In this document: positions 25,101 through 35,421 of the stretch, piece after piece
Numbering within the stretch: the first letter of the stretch is position 1
Layout of the letters: each line of letters begins with the position of its first letter
From: Helochares maculicollis
Lineage: Eukaryota > Arthropoda > Insecta > Coleoptera > Hydrophilidae
Reading direction: 5' to 3'
Assembly (NCBI GenBank): GCA_033557835.1
Contig: JAWQRO010000319.1
Span: forward strand, 1-43,182
DNA length: 43,182 bases
Notes under the pieces: model-generated
Seen by the model: the letters and a program-made list of their open reading frames with translations, nothing else
Databases searched by the model: none
Told to the model about the DNA's origin: nothing
Program-made: the position numbers and the translations under genes

Positions 25101-28100
25101 AATGTAATTGTAAACTTATTACGAAATGTAATTGTAAACTTGATATTCAAAGAAAACAGGGCGTTTTCCTCTCGAAACATTACAGTCATTGTTGAGTTTA
25201 GAGGGCAAATATTTGAAATGAGTTTAATTTTTTCTACGGTAGCTTGAAAGCGGAATGTAAATTAAATATTTATGTAATCGTTTCTCAAGTTGCGCCATAA
25301 AAGGATTAGAAAAGTGTCAAAAATCCGAAGACTTTTTATATATATAATGTTATTGCCATTTCGAACCTATAAAATGCTATATAAAAAGTTTTGTTGGGGC
25401 GACACGCCACAAAACAATAACTGTCGCTCGTTTTAGTGGCCCCGGAACAAGTGTTGCCATCATCTTTTGTAGGTAATTTCTCGATTATGATATTACTATG
25501 AAACCTAGGCTATAATAGGGACGATAAAAATCTCCTCAAAACGCAGCATGTTCCATTTTCTTTATCGGGAACGATCAATTACACCATTTCATTGCTTTAA
25601 CATGCACGAAACGACGAAATTGTAACCTAAAATTTATGTTTTTCGCTAAATTTTGCCTGTTTATCAGGTATTTCAACCTCATTACTTCAGATACTACATA
25701 TATATTAAAGTGCTGCGCATATAATAGAATGCTACGTTTATAATGTAGCGCTATTTTATAATGTGGCGTTACATTATAAGTGTAGCGCTCTATTTTTATT
25801 TCATATAAGCAACTGCGTTACCCTTATTGAGATATATATTGAATGCAGTCTAGATTTTAAGTAAAAAATGCCTTGTCAGGCATAGAATCAATTTTTTCAC
25901 GTGCCTAACATAAATCATTCAGAAAGCCAATACAGGTTTTGTCTATCACACAATTGCTGAAAGGATGCATTAAAAGAGAGCTTTTTAAATGGAAGCCATG
26001 TTTCATTTACGAAAATGTTCACTTTAGTACAGCCACGTATCCATTTTGAAAATTAAATAATTGCAATGATATAAGTATGGGTAAATCTAACCATAAGGCA
26101 TCAAGTTCCCTATGGATAGTGAAGAATTGAACGTTCTAACTAATTTTTCAAATGGTTTGCAAATATAATTATAAAACTCAATTGGTTAAACTTTGGAAGT
26201 GTCTAAAAGCCAGTAACAAAATGATGATGAAATGGTAAAAATCTTACCGCTAAATTTATACTTGTCGTTTTGGATAAAACGGCAAAAGCAATGGAGATGA
26301 AAACAGCGTCTCCAACAATGAAGTTTGTAGGCTGCATCAATTTTAAAAAATCAGCTAAATTTGCTTAATAAGCTTATTTTCTGAAGACTTATGTAGTAAG
26401 TTTAATTGTTACGTGTTGGTATAATTATATACCTTCACAGTTATAATACTTCGACGTACCAGTTTGAAAATGTTAATAACGCAACCACATGCAGTTTATC
26501 TGAAACAATTCGCTCAACATTATATTCCTCGCTCATTTAAAAACGCTCAGCCATTCGTTATGCATGTATATTTACATTCATTTAAAGTTATTAACGTTTG
26601 AACCTTGTGTGCAAATGTGTTCCAATTTTATAAATAAAATCCGTAGGTTTTTATATCTGACGAATGGTAGCATTGCGCATCTAACATGACGTAAACATAA
26701 CCTTCAGCTTAGTTCTGCTGGTTCAACGTTTTAGCGGCTAGATCATTCTGAGCGCAGCTGAGTTCCTCATTTTATATATACTGAAACAGTTACTACTGAG
26801 ACTGCTCTTTTATTACAACTGCTACAGTTTATTTTGTTAAACCATTCAATAGCGTTTCTAAAATTAGGTTTGCTCCTTTTATCTTTAAATCGTAAATAAC
26901 TTCATTTTGAAAAATCTAAACAGTCGTGTTTGTAAATATCATTAATCACTTAAAAGTTATACATATTTCCTTAGACTCTAACACAAAACAAAGACTAGTT
27001 ATTCAACTTTGATGCATGAAGTCGTGTGCCAATTGAATAGCGCATAATTCACTATTAACGAATTTTCAAGATGGAAGAAATATTACAAAATGGTTGCCTA
27101 TTTGCAAAATGTCTGAATATAATCAAAATGGCGTCTAAGCTCTCAAGGCCAGCTCAAAATAATATCCATGTTTCAGAAAAAACATACATTTTAACATAGC
27201 AAATGTTTGTAAAAAGTCTTGAATGTCCCAGATGAGTTGGCACTGCCACTTTCAATTTTATTCTTAAATTAAAACAAAGTGAGATGTTTTATAATTTTTA
27301 CCATTTCGTTTTCAGATGACTGCAATGAAACGGCCGTCCCCAGAACCTGCAGATCCAGTCTTATCAAAAGCCCAAAAGAAGCCTAAAGTGCAAAAGAAGA
27401 AAAAGAAGAGGGATCCAAATGAACCACAAAAGTAAGTCCTCTTCATTCACGCATATTATGCACACGAATAAAACTTTATCCTTACGAAAAATTTCAAGCA
27501 AATCTGACAGTAATTTTAAAATATAGCTTGGCAAGTCTGGCACGTAGCAGGGAAAATTCCAGAATACATTTAATATGAAATTCTTTAAAACAAAGGATCA
27601 ATAAGTGCGGGGCGATACGGGAGGGGGTGTTTATGGAAGGGGGTATATTATATATAGTTCCTTTTCACTCGGCGAAAAAATCATATATTCATTCCTCCAA
27701 GCGAAATGTCGGCTGGGAGGGGGAATAGGAAAAGAGAATGGATTGAATTCGTTCCATCAAGTAGGGCCAGACTCCTCTTTTTTCTCTTGCACCAATCAAT
27801 AATATATGGTACATTTAAATTCAGCTTGTGCCAATGATTTTTGCATGGGCTACAAAATGCACTTTAAGTGTATTTCGAGGAAAAATTGAGAACGCATGTT
27901 TCGCTCCTCTCGCTCATACCCCAACCGTCCTTTGCGGTTTTCTAATTAAATTTTCCACTGGGGTAATCACAAAACGACTAAAATCACTTATTCGGTCTTA
28001 ATATTCATTTAGTTTAGCAATATTATTTATAGTATTTAGTTTAAAATTCATCACTAGACTACCACTTTAGTACGTTACGCCAATGTTATTCTATGTATAT

Positions 28101-31100
28101 TAGGGTACTTATATATGATTATTATTTCATGGGTAACTAAATAAACGCATTTATTTTATATTTAATGAACATTTAGTCAAATATGTAATTTCCGTCGTAA
28201 TGACATTTTCTCACCTTTGTTCTGCTTATAAAATTCAGTCGGTTTTGATGTAAAACATAATTTTACATGTGTATAATGTTTTCAACATTGTTATTCCTTA
28301 GATAAAATTCAATGGACCGGAATAAATGAAAATCTGATGCCGCTATGTCGAGAGAGTAAGGGGGATGTGATATAACTTCCTTGTCCAACTGCTAAATTTT
28401 TGCTTGAGCTAAATATAACTGCTTGGGGCCTGGTAGCATAGTGCTGTGTAGTATGATGCCTTTTCTTTAAACCAGAGCAACAATTCGTTTAGCAATATAT
28501 CTAATTATTAGCAGCACGATTTAGCTCTTGTTGCTTTTCCCAGTTTAAGCAGCTTTTGGCTTAGTATTTTCTATGTACAAATAAAAACGTTGAAAATTTG
28601 GCTAATTTGAGCTTGCTGGCATATTTGAAATGACGGCGATAGACCGTGCTTGGTTAAAAATATTTTTTAGACCTAACAACTCTTTTATCTCTATAAAAAT
28701 ATGTGCATCACAATTAAAACACATCGCTTGATCGAGATTAAATTTTTTCATGAACACTAAATCTTCTTTATGGCCTAGAAACAGATGAAAGAGCATAAAC
28801 AACCATTTAAGTCAAATTTTATTGCAGCTTGTTAATTTTTGTTTTGACAATAGGAGACAGAACTAGATCTCGAAAGTATATCGCTTTATATTACCATCTT
28901 ACATGTAATTAATATCTTGGCTACTAATTATGATAAATAATACAAACAAAATTCTATCGCGTTAAATGTCTTACAGCTACCACCTCTTTATGTTTCAGAA
29001 CTTAATTATAAAACTGGCTGTATATTTCACAATAGAAGTCGAGCACTAAAAATCCATAAAATGTTGTAGCCCTAACAAACTAACCTATTTTTGTTATATT
29101 AATAACAGCTATTCAATTTGTTTGGTTATACCCAGACAATTTCCCCCGAAATATTACTCCTCAATAAGTCGTATTTCAAAAGCGGCGCACGAGCGTTTGA
29201 CATCTTGAACGTCTGTCAGTTGTAATAAATTACAAGAGCCATTATTGAATTTACGTCCGTCTTGTAGAATATATAAATCTATGGAGGTATTGATTTTTCC
29301 TACACTATTAAATGGTATTAAAATGTTGAGAATGCCATTTCCCCGTCTGTATCGCGCCGGGTACGGGGCAGGGGGGAGGCTTTATATGGCCCATAAACCT
29401 AACATTCACTGTGCGCACAAGCTGTAACAGCAGATTTATTGTAGCAATTTTCTTTTACATACTATGTATTCCTCTGCTTTGAAATATTGATTGCTTTAAT
29501 TTTGCTTCCTGTTTTTTAAATCCTTTATGCGTAATTTATGGGAGGCTCTTGGGATATGTAATCATCGCGGGTTTCTTCGTGCCTGTTGCCATGCATCAGA
29601 CTTGTTATAAATCAACTTTGGAGCTGCGGCTCAGCCACGTCAAATACAACAATATTCAGCCATATGTGTGATGCAGCTTTGTACTTGCGCTCCAAGCCCG
29701 ACATTCTTAGCAAGGAACAGCGAGAAGGAAACGATTAAGAATTTCATTAATTGGCGAAAAGCATCGAACTGATTCGATCCCTTCATCAAAACCAATGGAA
29801 TGAATTTTTAATCGCGCCAACTTTGCAATATAAATAAATTGACATGGTTTTACTTCTGGCTAACATTGAACTCTCCTTGAATAAGTAATGATGAAAAATT
29901 GAAAATGCCTGTCAATGAAAATCCACTACAATTCAACGCCCTTGTCAGCTTAAATAGTTAAAGCAGCTTTTAACTAAATGAAATGTGAAGGGACGCCCTG
30001 ATATAGATTTAGAATATATTTACTTTCATTGGTGCGCTCGAGTGAGGAGCGGGGGTCGCGCAACTGATGAGGCTTGGATTTAGAGGAGGCGAGGGAGCGA
30101 CATTAAAATATAAAGGCAGTTTAAACATTTTGAATCAACATTTTATTCTGTGTTTTACGGCAGACATAAATAAAGATAACTATGGAAGTATTACAAAATA
30201 TTGAGGCAAGAGAGAGCAGCCACATTTTACGAGGGCTTTTTACGACTTTATAGATTAAATTTTTTATTCTCCAGAAAACTAGGCTTGTATTAAAAGGTTT
30301 TATCTTTATATTTCTCGTCCCCTTCCCTGTCCTGGAATAAAATTCTTTGTTGATTAGATGTGATGAGGCGATAGAGTGACATCATTTTTAATATGACTTT
30401 CGCAGTATCTGCTTAGAGTAATTTGTGTATAGTAGTAATTACTTTAACGTAAAGGTTTATTTGCAGGCTATTTGATTAATTAGGGGACGTATCTTCAGCA
30501 ATACGTTTCGTTTCAGAGTTGAAAATCAAGACGCAACAATTTTGTCCTCAATTCTAAACTACTCATTCTGTTCACTCACTCATAGATGCGAGATATGTTG
30601 TATAAATATATGAACGCATTTCAAAATTGTCACGTTTTTGTCATCTAGGTCATCGAATTTTACAAAAGTGTTTCCAAAATAAATGATACCAATATGCGTT
30701 AATACCCTTTTTGTCAGGTAAAACTGATGAAAGAAAATCGCGTCTGGAAAAATTATTCACAATTGGAACGTGCCCCCCAATAAACATTTCGTAAACGATG
30801 TTTTAGCGAAGATAAATTTTTATTGGCTCTCAATTCTCCGAGCAACGTGATATCCGAAACCTTTATTCCGAAATGGATAACTTGATACCCAATATCAACA
30901 ATTTTAAATAAGTGGAAAATTATGTACATTATGGGAATTATTTAATGCTATGAGCTCCGTATCGATTAGTAAAGTACCCCTTTTAAAATTTGTCTTTAAA
31001 ATATTCAAGGGCTAAATTCCATTTTAACTGAACAATGTTTTCTACTAAGAAATATCACTTAGAATTACATATAAACAATATAATTCAGAGCAGTACACAT

Positions 31101-34100
31101 ATTTCCCCGAATTTTTCAAAAATCATGGAGTTAATGGTGATATGCAAAAATTCAAATAATCATGTCTTTGATCTTAATATTGTTAAATGCACCAGAATCT
31201 AATCACTAATATTCTTTTACAGACCAGTGTCGGCTTATGCCCTTTTCTTTCGTGACACACAAGCAGCAATTAAAGGACAAAATCCAAATGCAAGTTTTGG
31301 TGAGGTTTCGAAGATTGTGGCATCAATGTGGGATGCTTTAGACTCAGAACATAAGAATGTAAGTACCAATATCTATAAAATGCTTCGGTCATTCAACTGG
31401 ATATCGGACATTAGTTTTACATAGTAACTCCCAATTTGTGAAGATGTTGCAAATTTTGGACTGTTCTAACAATCATATTCAATAATATATTTCCAGGTAT
31501 ATAAAAAGAAGACAGAAGCAGCAAAGAAGGAGTATTTAAAAGCTTTAGCAGCGTACAGGGCAAGCTTAGTCTCGAAGGGTGCTGGGGAAGGCGAAGGAAT
31601 GTACAGTGGTTATGGAAACTACAATCCTCCAGCCCCCCAATACAGTGGGTATTCACCTCAAAACACGCTACCATCTCCTCCAATGTCATCAGCCCAAACT
31701 CCTCCATCTCAGCAACAGTCGATGGCTAAGAAACAGCAACCGCCCATGATGAATACTATGAGCAATCAACCTCCTCCACAGCAACATCAAAATATGATAC
31801 AGTCTCCTATGGGACCAGTGCCAAATCACATGAATATGCAACACATGCAGCATAACCAACCCCATAGTAATTCGTATATGCCACCACAGGTATGTACAGA
31901 GCTTTAATTGAAACCCCTTTGCCAAGTTTGAAATCGTTTTATTTGTCCGTTCAAGGATTCCTCTTTCGATGATGCCAACAAAACTTTTACATAAACTTCT
32001 ACATTCATTTTGCACCAAATTGCATATACTTGTAAATTACGGACACCACATGCACATAAATCTTTTAAAAAATCGTTATACAGTTTGCCATAAAGTTATT
32101 ACATAAAGTGGTCTTTCCAAATTTCACGATTTGAAATAAACAAATTAATAATCCTGACTTAAATGTATTAAAATGGCAATTAACTGCAAAAAATTCAAGG
32201 CTATAACACAATAATGTTGGTTTAGCATTTTATTAAAACACCTTTCACTGTGCCAGTAACTGGCTGTAACATTTTACTAGTAAAAATAGAATGTATCTGT
32301 TTGTGTTTATATACCCCAAAGACATGGTCTTAACTGATTAAAACATTAATTTTCTTCCAATGTTGTTCATTTCAAGTCGATACTTTTAAATCCCACTTAT
32401 TAAAATCAAACCTTATTAAATTCAACTCGTGTTAAATGCAATTCATGCTAAACTCAACTAGCACTTGTGAATAGGTGGGCATTTGTTAGAATCAAGCTGC
32501 CTTTATTCCCAGTTCCATGATTGCTTCATAATACAATGTCGATCTATTATTGGAATAATTAATGCCTTTAGTCTTCTAAACATATGTCGTCACCTATCAA
32601 TCTGTTACATGCAACAGCTGACTAAGGATACATTACATGTGATTGCAATTAGTATAAGTTGTCTGTCTCATAAGTATGTAGTGTTGAAATCGTTCTTATA
32701 AACAAACTTTTAGAGACTCAGGCTTTGAATAAATTAATTGAAAGAAGTGGAGCGAGGATGACCGAATTTGATTTAGAATAAATGGTCTCATTTATGAGGA
32801 GCTACGAAATTGTTAAGGGTCTACATGAAATTAGTTTCAGAATACATGAGGAATTTGTATACAATCAGTTATTATTAAATCTATGTCATTAAAGCAACTC
32901 TGAAAGCTTTAGATCATATCTAGGGAACATAAACGACTGCATCATTGTATCCGGGCTGTAGAAATTTCACCACCTCTTTCCAGGTTTTCAAACAACAGAT
33001 GTTTTGTTTGAAATTATGAGTACTTTTAAAATAAACTTTTAAGATTATTATGCTTGCTTTGAAAATGTTATTACTCTAAATGTTTAACGTTATAATTAAT
33101 GTATTATTTTTGGCTATAAGTTATTGTGGAAACATATCAAATTAATTTTGAACTTTTTAATCAACTCTGAATACACTTTTTATGTGTATGTCGAAACCCC
33201 CAGACAAGAAACTACAATTATGAGCTGCTTTGATGTAGTCATTCAAATTTACTGCAACTATTAGGTTGGCAACTAAGTAATTGTTGATTTCATCAATAGT
33301 ATTAAGTTATAATTTTTAACCATGCTGGCATGCTTGAATATATTGCTGCTCATTGGTGTAGTATGTAGGTAACAATAATTAGCTTAAATAGTGCAGATTA
33401 TTCAGATGAAACTTTTACCTGGGATACTAATTTGTCGCGATTATTAGCGGGTAAAGTAGTGCAAACCACCAAAACTATGTATTCTTCAAAAGAGAGTCTA
33501 GTTATCATTTTAATGTGATTAAGTAGGAGTCTTATATTTCATACTTTTACCCAAACGATCCATTCAGATGTATTAATAACATTGAACAATTATCCAAACT
33601 GAGTGATATCAACTAAGAAAGCAGACCAAAACTAGCAAAATGAGAAAAAATAATTTTTCATAACGCCGGTGTAGGCCTCCTCGCCAAAAACTATTGAAAC
33701 TTGATTGTGATCTGTTACCAAACCCCCTGTGCAGTCCTGATATGACACCACCAGATTATTTCCTATTTAAAAATTTGCACAAGTCCCTGAATGTCACAAA
33801 ATTTATTATTGATTATTATGTCAAATTGCAGTTCTTCATTCGCCTAAATTTGTACATTCAGATTATTGATTTCACATAATTAAATGTCTATAAAACTTAT
33901 ATTGCTCAATAATTCTAAAACTTATTTTATTTCTTACTCAGTGGTTTCGTTTATTGGCACTTAACAGTTTCAAAGTAAGCTTTCACTTTATTAAGGGAGC
34001 TTATCTATCCATTAAGAAGATGTCATTTATTGTGTGTGGTGAACTCACTTGTCGAGTGCTGATGAACGCAGCCTATATAAGAATGAATACTTAGTTGTAG

Positions 34101-35421
34101 TGTACATGACGTTTTAAATGCTTATTGTTTTATCCCTATAATTAGTATTGGTACAATCGAGTCAAATTTTGGATCATTAACGTAATCTTAAGTTTCCCGG
34201 TTTGGTTTCAGGGTGTACCCCAACAACAGGTGCAGCACATGCAACAGCACGTCAGTCCACCCCCCATGGTTTCAAGTTCTCCCCCAACGTCCGCCCCTCC
34301 CCCCTCAGTACCAACCTCCGTAGCCCAACAGAATGTAGGACAAGGACAAATACGTCAGAACTCTTGCATACGCCATGGTTGCCCCAATCCGGCCATAGCT
34401 AATGCTGAATGGGAAGATGAGTACTGCAGCAATGAATGCGTTGTAAGCCATTGCCGGTAAGTGTCTCTTATTGATTAAAACAAATTGATCTCGACCTTTT
34501 TTACCAACACCAAAATGCCAACTGCATTAGAAAAACTTAAATTAAAAAAATACAATTGCAGTAATTTAAATTCAAGTTTACATACAGTTTAAATAAATAT
34601 AATACGTATATTTATTATCAGAGTACCAAATTCCTTATAACACGAATAGCTTACATGAATATAAACACTTTCTTCTCTAAATAATTCATACATCATTAAT
34701 CCCTGTTTATAAGAATATTAACACCTATTAGCAAAAAAAAATAGCATTCACCAATGCAATCTTTAATAAATCCTTTCTTGCCACTCTCACTGCCACCATA
34801 AATATCACAAGCAATTCTAGCTTTTAATTAAGTTTTTCTGTTTAGTTCGCCTTTTTCTGTATGTTCGCCAGAATATGTGTTGCCATGTAAGTATTCATGT
34901 CGTGACCTTTTGCATGGGCCTTTCTTTATTTGTTTTGTTACTTTTTCTATTCCATTTTCTATTTACTCTGCTAGTTGTTATTTAAAATTTTATGATTGCA
35001 AACTGAAAAACAAGTCACCTGTACAGTTTCACCAATCAAAAACGTAAAAATAAAGTAATGTTGGAATTTCAAACAAAAATAAAGTACTCCTTGTAAATTT
35101 ACTATGAAAAATATTGTGCATTTGGAAAAAAGGTTGAGATCAATTTGTTGCCTTTACTGATCAGACATCTACGAACAATACTCTAGGCGAGCTTAAGTCT
35201 GCCACTTCAAATAAGAGGGTCTCATTGCCAACCACAGCCACAAGGTAAAGCAACTGAGTATATTGTTTTCATAAAAAAACCTACAGATGTGATCGAAACA
35301 TAAAAATCGTCTGCTGCTAAAACTCTGAACAATTTTAATAACATTTCTTTTTTAAAGGGACGTATTCACGACATGGGTGGCATCGAACCAAAATCAGCAG
35401 AACTTTTCAACCGTAAAGTAA
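10060..35421 (+). CDS. TOX: TOX-family HMG-box nuclear protein (N-terminus missing), seven exons
   Basis: This is a chromatin-associated DNA-binding protein of the TOX HMG-box family, expected in the nucleus as a transcriptional regulator. Coding exons are 10060-10137, 20789-21319, 27316-27431, 31223-31358, 31497-31889, 34212-34456 and 35358-35421. All have AG/GT borders and compatible phases (0,0,2,0,0,2), giving 520 residues up to the TAA at 35419-35421. In order, the protein shows the family motif FHTPSFGDEEFDIP (about residues 28-41), Gln/Met/Pro-rich sequence with polyQ, a basic stretch KKPKVQKKKKK (224-234), a full HMG box (about 235-311) matching the TOX consensus very closely (PVSAYALFFRDTQAAIKGQN), a Pro/Gln/Met linker and a Cys/His-rich tail (CSNECVVSHCRDVFTTWVAS) like that of vertebrate TOX3/TOX4. 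The first visible exon has a splice acceptor, phase 0 and no convincing start, so upstream coding sequence is missing. The family assignment is very secure. Which vertebrate paralogue is closest is inference from the C-terminus. Confidence 0.95.
13394..14456 (+). pseudogene. mariner transposase pseudogene
   Basis: An ATG at 13394 begins MSNFEPSKEHLRHVMFLFNQ, then hits TGA at 13478. Reading resumes in other frames through LNVTQQAIFDRLRAMGKIQK, NERQIGRRKILCEML, RKAVLHRAVTGDEYDENF (first catalytic region, with the usual GDEKW altered to GDEYD), FGRKTMLYVWWIQKGVVYYE, VVLHHDNTPGHSAKVVK (second Asp) and HPPYSPDLEPSDYHLF (third Asp). The second and third Asp are 34 residues apart, the DD34D signature of mariner. 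At least two stops and one frameshift show it is dead. The 3' end near 14456 (aaacttatatc) resembles a decayed terminus; the 5' terminus was not found. Confidence 0.93.
18181..18200 (+). other. Potential G-quadruplex motif
   Basis: GGGGCTGGGGCTGGGAAGGG fits four runs of at least three G with loops of two to three bases, inside otherwise AT-rich intron DNA. Folding is predicted from pattern only. Confidence 0.5.
20789..21319 (+). CDS. TOX: TOX gene, polyglutamine-rich exon with N-terminal TOX motif
   Basis: The exon has 177 codons in phase 0, with acceptor tattgtttcag and donor ATG|gtaaga. It opens with TFHTPSFGDEEFDIPAINP, the conserved acidic motif found near the N-terminus of TOX proteins. 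It continues as Gln/Met/His/Pro-rich low-complexity sequence with two runs of seven Gln (within 21066-21162) and HQQ repeats, and ends in an acidic stretch (TSEDSDDSTPHPAM). Such regions are commonly transactivating, but that role is inferred here. The glutamines are encoded by mixed CAG/CAA codons. Confidence 0.93.
22150..22570 (-). pseudogene. mariner transposase relic, C-terminal half
   Basis: On the minus strand the reading is ILANKQRKLTLFHDNVRPHV (second catalytic Asp in HDN), LAGRLHPIRFL in place of the usual HPPYSPDLAPSDY region, DEIKKWVTEWIAPKRFF, LMDKLPER, then after a frameshift KVIVNDGKYFHQSF, the conserved mariner C-terminus. The third catalytic Asp is lost through frameshift. The N-terminal half and the termini are missing. 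Confidence 0.85.
23157..24040 (+). mobile_element. TTAA-flanked non-autonomous DNA transposon, full length (copy 2)
   Basis: This 884-base unit begins GGGGGTATTCTAGTGTAGA and ends with the inverted form (reverse complement GAGGGTATTCTATTGTAGA, 17 of 19 identical). It is flanked on both sides by TTAA (23153-23156 and 24041-24044). TTAA duplication is typical of piggyBac-like elements and is also reported for some Sola elements; the family here is not decided. The interior has only short chance ORFs and no transposase, so it is non-autonomous. It sits in the intron between TOX exons at 21319 and 27316, beside an older mariner relic. Confidence 0.88.
25738..25790. repeat. Short inverted repeat with palindromic AGCGCT units
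   Basis: TTATAATGT (25756-25764) and ACATTATAA (25771-25779) form a perfect nine-base stem with a six-base loop. A second TTATAATGT lies at 25738-25746. AGCGCT palindromes flank the stem on both sides, so alternative hairpins are possible. No protein or known element explains it. Confidence 0.6.
27316..27431 (+). CDS. TOX: TOX gene, nuclear-signal exon and start of HMG box
   Basis: The exon has acceptor cgttttcag and donor AA|gtaagt. It encodes 38 codons plus two bases. It begins MTAMKRPSPEP, runs through a lysine-rich nuclear localisation stretch (KKPKVQKKKKKRDP) and enters the HMG box at DPNEPQ. The split lysine codon is completed by the first base of the exon at 31223, which gives the conserved KPVSAYALFF of the box. 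Confidence 0.95.
27432..31222 (+). other. TOX intron (3.8 kb)
   Basis: It is bounded by gtaagt and ttcttttacag. It contains an antisense mariner fragment at 28270-28395 and G-rich blocks at about 27605-27730, 29335-29380 and 30030-30100. No gene is supported. Confidence 0.8.
28270..28395 (-). pseudogene. mariner transposase fragment around the third catalytic Asp
   Basis: The minus strand reads QLDKEVISHPPYSLDIAASD followed by FHLFRSIEFYLR in one open frame, equivalent to the conserved HPPYSPDLAPSDYHLFRSL of mariner transposases. Upstream sequence (up to about 28620) may be further decayed transposase but is not readable with confidence. Confidence 0.8.
31223..31358 (+). CDS. TOX: TOX gene, central HMG-box exon
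   Basis: The exon has acceptor ttcttttacag and donor AAT|gtaagt. It codes for helix 1 and helix 2 of the HMG box (PVSAYALFFRDTQAAIKGQN, then PNASFGEVSKIVASMWDALD), nearly identical to vertebrate TOX proteins. It ends in phase 0 at EHKN and is joined over a 138-base intron to VYKKKTEAAKKEYLKALAAY, which is helix 3. Confidence 0.96.
31497..31889 (+). CDS. TOX: TOX gene, end of HMG box and Pro/Gln/Met linker
   Basis: The exon has acceptor atatttccag and donor CAG|gtatgt, with 131 codons in phase 0. It finishes HMG helix 3 (VYKKKTEAAKKEYLKALAAY then RASLVSK) and continues as low-complexity sequence with Tyr/Pro/Asn repeats (YSGYGNYNPPAPQYSGYSPQ) and Gln/Met/Pro-rich stretches. The linker has no recognisable fold and is probably disordered. 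Confidence 0.94.
31890..34211 (+). other. TOX intron (2.3 kb)
   Basis: It is bounded by gtatgt and ggtttcag. The first 1.37 kb shows nothing recognisable. From 33262 it holds a decayed mariner copy in sense orientation. Confidence 0.8.
33262..33890 (+). mobile_element. Deleted mariner copy with preserved 5' terminus
   Basis: TTAGGTTGGCAACTAAGTAA directly after a TA is a well-known mariner terminal repeat. About 350 bases on, a broken C-terminal half is readable: ESRPKLAK, then EKIIFHNAGVGLLAKNY (the HDN-RPHVA region with the second catalytic Asp lost), LDCDLLPNPLCSPDMTPPDY followed by FLFKNLHKSLN (third Asp region). The N-terminal half is missing. No matching 3' terminal repeat was found. 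Confidence 0.85.
34212..34456 (+). CDS. TOX: TOX gene, exon with C-terminal Cys/His cluster
   Basis: The exon has acceptor ggtttcag and donor CG|gtaagt, with 81 codons plus two bases. Gln- and Pro-rich sequence is followed by SCIRHGCPNPAIANAEWEDE and YCSNECVVSHC. The cysteines are spaced C-x4-C-x14-C-x3-C-x4-C with nearby histidines, as in the tails of TOX3/TOX4-type proteins. Metal binding is inferred from spacing only. Confidence 0.92.
34457..35357 (+). other. TOX last intron (0.9 kb), with possible alternative terminal exon
   Basis: It is bounded by gtaagt and cttttttaaag. Inside it, an acceptor-like ttctgtttag at 34836-34845 is followed by a frame that stays open from the upstream exon until TAA at 35045-35047, with an AATAAA close behind. 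See the finding on an alternative end; there is no transcript proof. Confidence 0.6.
35358..35421 (+). CDS. TOX: TOX gene, terminal coding exon
   Basis: The acceptor is cttttttaaag. The first G completes the split arginine codon, then 20 codons (DVFTTWVASNQNQQNFSTVK) lead to TAA at 35419-35421. The DVF-TWVAS sequence after HCR matches the end of TOX3/TOX4-type proteins, which supports this exon although it is only 64 bases long. Confidence 0.9.

Larger units (their letters stand above)
21320..27315 (+). other. TOX intron (6.0 kb)
   Basis: It is bounded by gtaaga and cgttttcag. It contains the antisense mariner relic at 22150-22570, the full TTAA element at 23157-24040, a GC-richer islet at about 24770-24900, a 24-base tandem duplication at 25099-25141 and an inverted repeat at 25738-25790. 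The rest is AT-rich with no supported gene. Confidence 0.8.

Noticed and set aside
25099..25141. Two copies of GAAATGTAATTGTAAACTT 24 bases apart
   Set aside because: A simple local duplication of two units with no further copies nearby. It is mentioned within the intron entry only.
27605..27802. Plus-strand 65-codon Gly-rich frame
   Set aside because: It lies in a G-rich intronic islet with no splice sites or homology; the glycine richness follows from base composition.
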